From an uncultured Lachnospiraceae bacterium (GTDB lineage: Bacteria > Bacillota > Clostridia > Lachnospirales > Lachnospiraceae): DNA of 64,000 nt. The stretch spans positions 52,364 through 116,363 of the forward strand of contig CAJTVQ010000008.1 of NCBI GenBank assembly GCA_910579935.1, read 5' to 3'. The stretch's first letter is position 1. Each line of letters begins with the position of its first letter. Below, one piece after another: positions 59,137 to 64,000 of the stretch. The position numbers and the translations under genes were made by a program. The notes under the pieces are model-generated. The model ran no database searches. It had not been told where the DNA came from and saw only the letters and a list, made by a program, of their open reading frames with translations.

Positions 59137-60018
59137 ATGGCAATTTTTGAAATCAGCAACGGAGTTATTATGGCTTCGGTAGACAGCCGCGGCGCAGAAC
59201 TGAAGTCCCTGCGCAGCGTGGAGCAGGAAGTGGAATATATGTGGTGTGGAGATCCGGCCTATTGGGGAAAGACATCGCCGGTTCTGTTTCCGTTTATTGG
59301 TGTATTAAAGAATGGGGAATATCGTTTTCAGGGTGAAACTTATCAGATGACAAAGCACGGGTTTGCAAGGGATATGGAATTTAAGCTGGTATCCCACGAG
59401 GCGGCGGAAGTCTGGTTTTTACTGGATGCGGATGAGGAGACAGAAAAGATTTATCCGTTTGATTTCAGACTGGAAGTGGGATACCGTCTGGACGGAAAGA
59501 AACTGAAAGTGCTTTGGAGGGTGGAAAACCTGTCGGAAGAAGTGATCCATTTTTCCATCGGCGGTCATCCGGCGTTTAATTGTCCGCTGAACCCGGAGCA
59601 CAGGAGGGAAGATTACTATTTGGAATTCGGCAGGAAGGACTGCATACGTTGTACGGTGATCGGAACGGACGGTCTGGTGGACGACCGTCATGTGGTACAT
59701 GAACTGGAAAACGGGAGGCTTCCGGTAAGGGCGGAATTATTTGAGCAGGATGCAATGGTGATGGAGGACGGACAGCTCCAGGAAATATCTCTGCTGACTC
59801 CGGATAAAAAGCCATATATTAAGGTTGCATTCAGCGCCCCGGTGGTTGCGGTATGGACACCGGCGGGGATTGAGGCGCCGTTTGTCTGCATTGAGCCGTG
59901 GTACGGACTATGTGACAATGCGGATTTTGAGGGAACTTTGGAAGAAAGAAAGTGGGGGAATGAGGTGCAGCCGGGAAAACGGTTTGCAGCGGAGTATACC
60001 ATTGAAGTGAAACAGTAA
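59137..60018 (+). CDS. aldose 1-epimerase family protein (LacX-like)
   Basis: 293 residues of the galactose mutarotase fold. ELKSLRSVEQEVEYMWCGDP, WGKTSPVLFPFIGVLKNGEY, HGFARDMEF (catalytic His region), SIGGHPAFNCPLNP and FVCIEPWYGLCDN (catalytic Glu) are characteristic of the LacX/YeaD side of the family. Substrate unknown. ATG 59137 with GAGGA upstream; ATG 59125 possible. Two small hairpins lie in the gap before it (GCATGAAAG/CTTTCATGC at 59024-59051). Confidence 0.9.
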   Translation: MAIFEISNGVIMASVDSRGAELKSLRSVEQEVEYMWCGDPAYWGKTSPVLFPFIGVLKNGEYRFQGETYQMTKHGFARDMEFKLVSHEAAEVWFLLDADEETEKIYPFDFRLEVGYRLDGKKLKVLWRVENLSEEVIHFSIGGHPAFNCPLNPEHRREDYYLEFGRKDCIRCTVIGTDGLVDDRHVVHELENGRLPVRAELFEQDAMVMEDGQLQEISLLTPDKKPYIKVAFSAPVVAVWTPAGIEAPFVCIEPWYGLCDNADFEGTLEERKWGNEVQPGKRFAAEYTIEVKQ

Positions 60019-60086
60019 ATCCAAAATCCACAGGTTACGGATGCAGGTGGCAGCCTGCCGTCAGCATCCGGTTTAGAGGAGAGAGG

Positions 60087-61262
60087 ATGGAAATGAATAA
60101 AAACGAAAAGGCTGGAAAGGATGAGGGTAAGGACATTGGTCAAAACAGAAAAATTGTGATGGCAGTGGTTTTGTTTCTTTTGACCGGTATCATAATTGCG
60201 GCAGGGGTAATCAGGTCAGCCGGTCCGGAAGCCGGAGAAAGTCAGGCGGAGCAGAAAGAAGCGGATGCGGGACAGGCACGTGAGACGGAAGGTTCTTTAA
60301 ACTGTCCGGTCAGGAATTTTACGAATCTGTGCGCATACGGCGGGCAGGTGTACTGCGGGGCGCATGGATTCTTCGGGAAAGAGATTCCGGTGGAAAGCAA
60401 TGTTTTTACCATTTGGGATGAAAAAATATATTATGTGGAAAAAGTACAGGAGGCATATGACAGTCTGACGGACGAACTGATGGAAATAAAGCGTTCCGAT
60501 ATGGACGGAGGCAGTGTGGAAGTGCTGGCTGACGATGTTTTTCTGGCTGGGGCAGGGTATGAGAAGCTGATCGGAGATAAACTTTTTTACGGTTACGGAT
60601 ATGACGAAAACCACAGTATGCAGTATGCCTGGGTGGATGTCAATACAAAAGAGAAGGGAACGATATCCACAGACCGCATCGAGAGTATACTGGGTTATGA
60701 CGGGGTGTGGCTGTATTACCGGGGAACGGACAGGGAAAGCGGACAGAATGTGCTGGGACGTGTGAAACCGGGAGCGGATGAGGATGAGATTTTATATGGT
60801 TTTGCCGGAATGGATGAAGAGGGATATATAGAAAATGCGTTTTATGAAGACGGCAGACTATATTGTTTTACACTTACGCATAAGCCGGAGGGATATGATT
60901 ACCGCACTTTTTTATACCGGATGGAAATACGGGACAAAGACACCGGAGAACTGGCAGGTGAGCTTCCGGTGGATTTTACGGGATCCGCAAATTATTCTTT
61001 TCTGATTCAGGACGGCGAACTGTATACGGCCATGGCAGGGGAAATTGTGGCGATTACGCTGACCGGAGGGGAAAAGCGGACGGTTGCCCGTATGAAAGAA
61101 GGAGAATACTGGGGAATTCTGTATTTTGTTCCGGGAGACGGCTATCTGTACTATGAAGCCATAGCCGAGGTAAATGAGGAAACAGGGAACAATGACTACT
61201 TTTACCGTGTGCCGGCAGAAGGAGGGGAAGAAGAACTGTTAAATGAGTGGTATACTGCATAA
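60087..61262 (+). CDS. membrane-anchored beta-propeller-like protein (DUF5050-like)
   Basis: 391 residues: basic N-terminus, one membrane helix (IVMAVVLFLLTGIIIAAGVI, about 23-42), acidic linker, then repeated short beta-strand units with Y-aromatic endings (DEKIYYVEK, GDKLFYGYG, DGVWLYYRG, DGRLYCFTL, DGELYTAMA, DGYLYYEAI), the pattern of DUF5050/6-bladed propellers. Probably extracellular. No enzymatic site seen. GGAGAGAGG precedes ATG 60087; ATG 60093 possible. The gap before it has a CGGATGC/GCATCCG hairpin (60038-60070). Confidence 0.8.
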   Translation: MEMNKNEKAGKDEGKDIGQNRKIVMAVVLFLLTGIIIAAGVIRSAGPEAGESQAEQKEADAGQARETEGSLNCPVRNFTNLCAYGGQVYCGAHGFFGKEIPVESNVFTIWDEKIYYVEKVQEAYDSLTDELMEIKRSDMDGGSVEVLADDVFLAGAGYEKLIGDKLFYGYGYDENHSMQYAWVDVNTKEKGTISTDRIESILGYDGVWLYYRGTDRESGQNVLGRVKPGADEDEILYGFAGMDEEGYIENAFYEDGRLYCFTLTHKPEGYDYRTFLYRMEIRDKDTGELAGELPVDFTGSANYSFLIQDGELYTAMAGEIVAITLTGGEKRTVARMKEGEYWGILYFVPGDGYLYYEAIAEVNEETGNNDYFYRVPAEGGEEELLNEWYTA

Positions 61263-61319
61263 AAATGTGATACAATGGATTATATATCCAGTAATATTAT
61301 TTTAAGGAGAGGGAAAATC

Positions 61320-63938
61320 ATGACAAAATGGGTGTACTTATTTGAAGAAGGAAGCGCGGACATGAGAAACCTGTTGGGGGGCAAGGGAGCAAATCTGGCA
61401 GAGATGACCAGGCTCGGACTTCCGATACCGCAGGGGTTCACAGTAACAACGGAAGCATGTACGGATTATTACAGTCAGGGAAAATCGATTTCTGGAGAAA
61501 TCGAAGCACAGATTTTTGACGCTTTGGAAGGTTTGGAGAAAAAACAGGGTAAGAAATTCGGCGATACCGAAAATCCGCTTTTGGTATCGGTGCGTTCCGG
61601 AGCGCGGGCATCCATGCCTGGTATGATGGATACGATCTTGAATCTGGGCCTGACCGATGCCGCAGTGGAAGGATTTGCAAAGAAGACGGGAAATCCGCGG
61701 TTTGCTTATGATTCATACCGGAGATTCATCCAGATGTTTTCCGATGTGGTAATGGAGATTCCGAAATCTTATTTTGAGCGGATTTTAGATGAGATCAAGG
61801 AAGGCAAGGGTGTGAAGTTCGATACGGAACTGACAGCCGAAGACCTGAAAGAGGTGATCGGGAAGTTTAAGCAGGTTTACAAGGACAAGATGGGGACGGA
61901 ATTTCCGCAGGAGCCGAAGGTGCAGCTGATGGAAGCAGTGAAAGCGGTATTCCGTTCATGGGACAATGACAGGGCAATCGTATACCGCCGGATGAACGAT
62001 ATTCCGGGTGACTGGGGTACGGCAGTGAATGTACAGGCGATGGTGTTTGGTAATATGGGAAATACTTCGGGTACGGGAGTTGCATTTACAAGAAATCCTT
62101 CCACCGGTGCAAAGGGTATATACGGAGAATATTTGATCAATGCGCAGGGAGAAGATGTAGTGGCAGGTATCCGTACGCCTCAGCCGATTACCAGGCTGCA
62201 GGAAGATTTGCCGGAATGCTATGAAAAATTCATTGAAATTGCAAATAAGCTGGAAGACCATTACCGGGATATGCAGGATATGGAGTTTACGATTGAGGAT
62301 GGAAAACTGTTCTTCCTGCAGACGAGGAACGGTAAGAGAACCGCACAGGCGGCTTTGCAGATAGCCTGCGATCTGGTAGATGAAGGGAAGATCACACCGG
62401 AAGAGGCGGTAACGCGTATTGAAGCGAAATCTCTGGACCAGCTGCTTCATCCTACTTTTGATGCGGATGCCCTGAAGGCCGGAACGGTTATCGGGCAGGC
62501 ACTCCCTGCATCGCCCGGAGCAGCGGCCGGAAAGGTTTACTTTACGGCGGAAGAGGCGAAAAAGGCTCATGAATCAGGCGAAAGGGTTATACTGGTCCGT
62601 CTGGAGACTTCACCGGAGGATATCGAGGGTATGCATGCGGCAGAGGGTATCCTGACCGTAAGGGGCGGTATGACCAGCCATGCAGCGGTCGTGGCGCGCG
62701 GTATGGGAACCTGCTGTGTATCAGGCTGCGGGGATATTTCCATTAATGAAGAGGACAAGGTATTCCAGCTGGGCGGACATGTATACCATGAAGGGGATTA
62801 CATTTCCCTGGACGGTTCCACCGGTAAGATTTATGACGGTGATATCAAGACGATGGAAGCATCCATCAGCGGTAATTTTGAAAGGATCATGGATTGGGCG
62901 GATTCGTTCCGCAAGCTTCAGGTACGGACCAATGCGGACACACCTGCAGATGCGGCCAATGCCGTGAAATACGGGGCAGAGGGTATCGGTCTGTGCCGTA
63001 CGGAGCATATGTTCTTCGAGCCTGACCGGATTCCCAAGATTCGTCAGATGATCCTGGCAAGAACTTTGCAGGAGAGGGAAAAGGCTTTGAATGATCTGAT
63101 TCCCTATCAGAAGGGGGATTTCAAGGGATTGTATGAGGCGATGGAAGGCAGGCCGGTTACGATTCGTTTCTTAGATCCTCCGCTGCATGAATTCGTGCCC
63201 ACGGAGAAGGATGATATTGATGATTTGGCAGTGAAGATGATGATGACGGCAGAGGAAGTGCAGGAAATCTGCGATTCCCTCCATGAATTCAATCCTATGA
63301 TGGGACACCGCGGATGCCGTCTGGCTGTTACTTATCCGGAGATTGCACGGATGCAGACTAGAGCGGTAATGGAAGCGGCGATTGAAGTAAAGCAGGAAAA
63401 AGGCTATGATGTGGTTCCGGAAATCATGATTCCGCTGGTAGGTGAAAAGAAGGAACTGAAATTTGTAAAGGATGTCGTAGTGAAAACCGCAGAACAGGTT
63501 AAGAAGGAAAAGAATTCGGATATCAGGTATCATGTGGGAACCATGATAGAGATTCCGAGAGCGGCACTCCTTGCGGATGAAATTGCAGAAGAGGCAGAAT
63601 TTTTCTCTTTCGGTACTAACGATCTGACGCAGATGACGTTCGGTTTTTCGAGGGATGACGCGGGCAAGTTTTTGGATGAGTATTATAAGAATAAGATTTA
63701 TGAGTCAGATCCGTTCGCAAGGCTGGATCAGAGCGGTGTCGGACAGCTTGTGCAGATGGCAGCAGAAAAGGGCAGGAAGACCAGACCGGACATTAAACTG
63801 GGGATCTGCGGAGAGCACGGCGGCGATCCTTCTTCGGTGGAATTCTGCCATAAGGTTGGGTTGACTTATGTGTCCTGTTCGCCTTATCGGGTACCGATTG
63901 CGCGGTTGGCGGCGGCGCAGGCGGCTATTAACAACTAG
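61320..63938 (+). CDS. ppdK: pyruvate, phosphate dikinase
   Basis: Interconverts pyruvate + ATP + Pi and PEP + AMP + PPi. 872 residues, full length. N-terminal ATP-grasp domain (FEEGSADMRNLLGGKGANLA, SVRSGARASMPGMMDTILNL), central phospho-His in GGMTSHAAVVARGMG, C-terminal PEP domain (GLCRTEHMFF, FSFGTNDLTQMTFGFSRDD, CGEHGGDPSS). AAGGAGAGGG precedes ATG 61320. It can replace pyruvate kinase with PPi economy; pckA lies 8 kb upstream. Confidence 0.97.
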   Translation: MTKWVYLFEEGSADMRNLLGGKGANLAEMTRLGLPIPQGFTVTTEACTDYYSQGKSISGEIEAQIFDALEGLEKKQGKKFGDTENPLLVSVRSGARASMPGMMDTILNLGLTDAAVEGFAKKTGNPRFAYDSYRRFIQMFSDVVMEIPKSYFERILDEIKEGKGVKFDTELTAEDLKEVIGKFKQVYKDKMGTEFPQEPKVQLMEAVKAVFRSWDNDRAIVYRRMNDIPGDWGTAVNVQAMVFGNMGNTSGTGVAFTRNPSTGAKGIYGEYLINAQGEDVVAGIRTPQPITRLQEDLPECYEKFIEIANKLEDHYRDMQDMEFTIEDGKLFFLQTRNGKRTAQAALQIACDLVDEGKITPEEAVTRIEAKSLDQLLHPTFDADALKAGTVIGQALPASPGAAAGKVYFTAEEAKKAHESGERVILVRLETSPEDIEGMHAAEGILTVRGGMTSHAAVVARGMGTCCVSGCGDISINEEDKVFQLGGHVYHEGDYISLDGSTGKIYDGDIKTMEASISGNFERIMDWADSFRKLQVRTNADTPADAANAVKYGAEGIGLCRTEHMFFEPDRIPKIRQMILARTLQEREKALNDLIPYQKGDFKGLYEAMEGRPVTIRFLDPPLHEFVPTEKDDIDDLAVKMMMTAEEVQEICDSLHEFNPMMGHRGCRLAVTYPEIARMQTRAVMEAAIEVKQEKGYDVVPEIMIPLVGEKKELKFVKDVVVKTAEQVKKEKNSDIRYHVGTMIEIPRAALLADEIAEEAEFFSFGTNDLTQMTFGFSRDDAGKFLDEYYKNKIYESDPFARLDQSGVGQLVQMAAEKGRKTRPDIKLGICGEHGGDPSSVEFCHKVGLTYVSCSPYRVPIARLAAAQAAINN

Positions 63939-64000
63939 AGGAATTAGACAACCCTATTGTCGTAGGGCATTGAAATTTATTCTATAATAAGGCAAACACA

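Noticed and set aside
63939..64000. CCCTA/TAGGG hairpin after ppdK as terminator
   Set aside because: Stem is only five pairs and no T-run follows before the window ends.
1..64000. tRNA, rRNA, complete insertion sequence, prophage or origin
   Set aside because: No cloverleaf, rRNA motif, transposase, integrase, terminase or DnaA-box cluster was recognised on reading both strands; a dedicated tRNA and IS search was not possible.

Overview
The window reads as a chromosomal stretch of a spore-forming, anaerobic, low-to-mid GC Firmicute, most likely Lachnospiraceae (class Clostridia). Evidence: a complete spoIIIAA-AH operon, spoIVB, a Spo0A-type DNA-binding domain and an alpha/beta small acid-soluble spore protein; a glycyl-radical spare-part protein and pyruvate phosphate dikinase (anaerobic metabolism); ATP-type PEP carboxykinase; strong AGGAGG-type ribosome sites; and gene orders typical of Clostridia (xseA-xseB-ispA-dxs-tlyA-nadK-argR-recN-spoIVB). 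No rRNA, tRNA, CRISPR array, prophage or complete insertion sequence was seen. Species cannot be named from the sequence alone.

Layout. 0-4.5 kb: end of a DHH phosphoesterase (cut by the window edge), truB, ribF and a Na/phosphate symporter. 4.5-9.5 kb: an NlpC/P60 wall hydrolase behind a perfect sigma-A promoter with WalR-like boxes, a soluble PocR-domain chemoreceptor fragment, then rpsO and pnp, each with a structured leader. 9.5-15.4 kb: a reverse-strand glycyl radical cofactor gene, then the eight-gene spoIIIA operon behind a sigma-E-like promoter. 15.4-29.6 kb: prfC, a transglutaminase-like lipoprotein, an Asp23 protein, nusB, xseAB, ispA, dxs, tlyA, nadK, argR, recN, spoIVB.

29.6-37.9 kb is the accessory part. 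In Firmicutes spoIVB is normally followed directly by spo0A. Here about 7.8 kb separates them: fused gene remnants (lipoprotein-flavodoxin head joined to an iron-alcohol-dehydrogenase tail), then a compact module of LytTR response regulator, GHKL sensor kinase, secreted lipoprotein, three polytopic membrane proteins and an ABC ATPase. The Spo0A gene that follows keeps the DNA-binding domain but has lost most of the phosphoreceiver, including the phosphorylation site. This is the most interesting region of the window.

37.9-49.4 kb: glycogen synthase, an MOP-family flippase, a double Nudix protein, a LytTR/DUF3021 pair, the SASP gene, an unrecognised protein, a GH25 muramidase, an AP2/HNH-like protein, a SleB-type hydrolase and thrC. 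49.4-64 kb: an M24 aminopeptidase, pckA with its own strong promoter and leader hairpin, an rRNA pseudouridine synthase, ligA, metA (with the Glu111 that points to acetyl-CoA use), a decayed Rpn nuclease gene broken by a 155-bp MITE with a TAA duplication, a DUF308 protein, an aldose epimerase-like protein, a membrane-anchored unknown and ppdK. Functional threads are sporulation (engulfment channel, SpoIVB signalling, spore DNA protection, germination-type hydrolase), envelope remodelling, RNA processing/translation, and the PEP/pyruvate node (pckA, ppdK).
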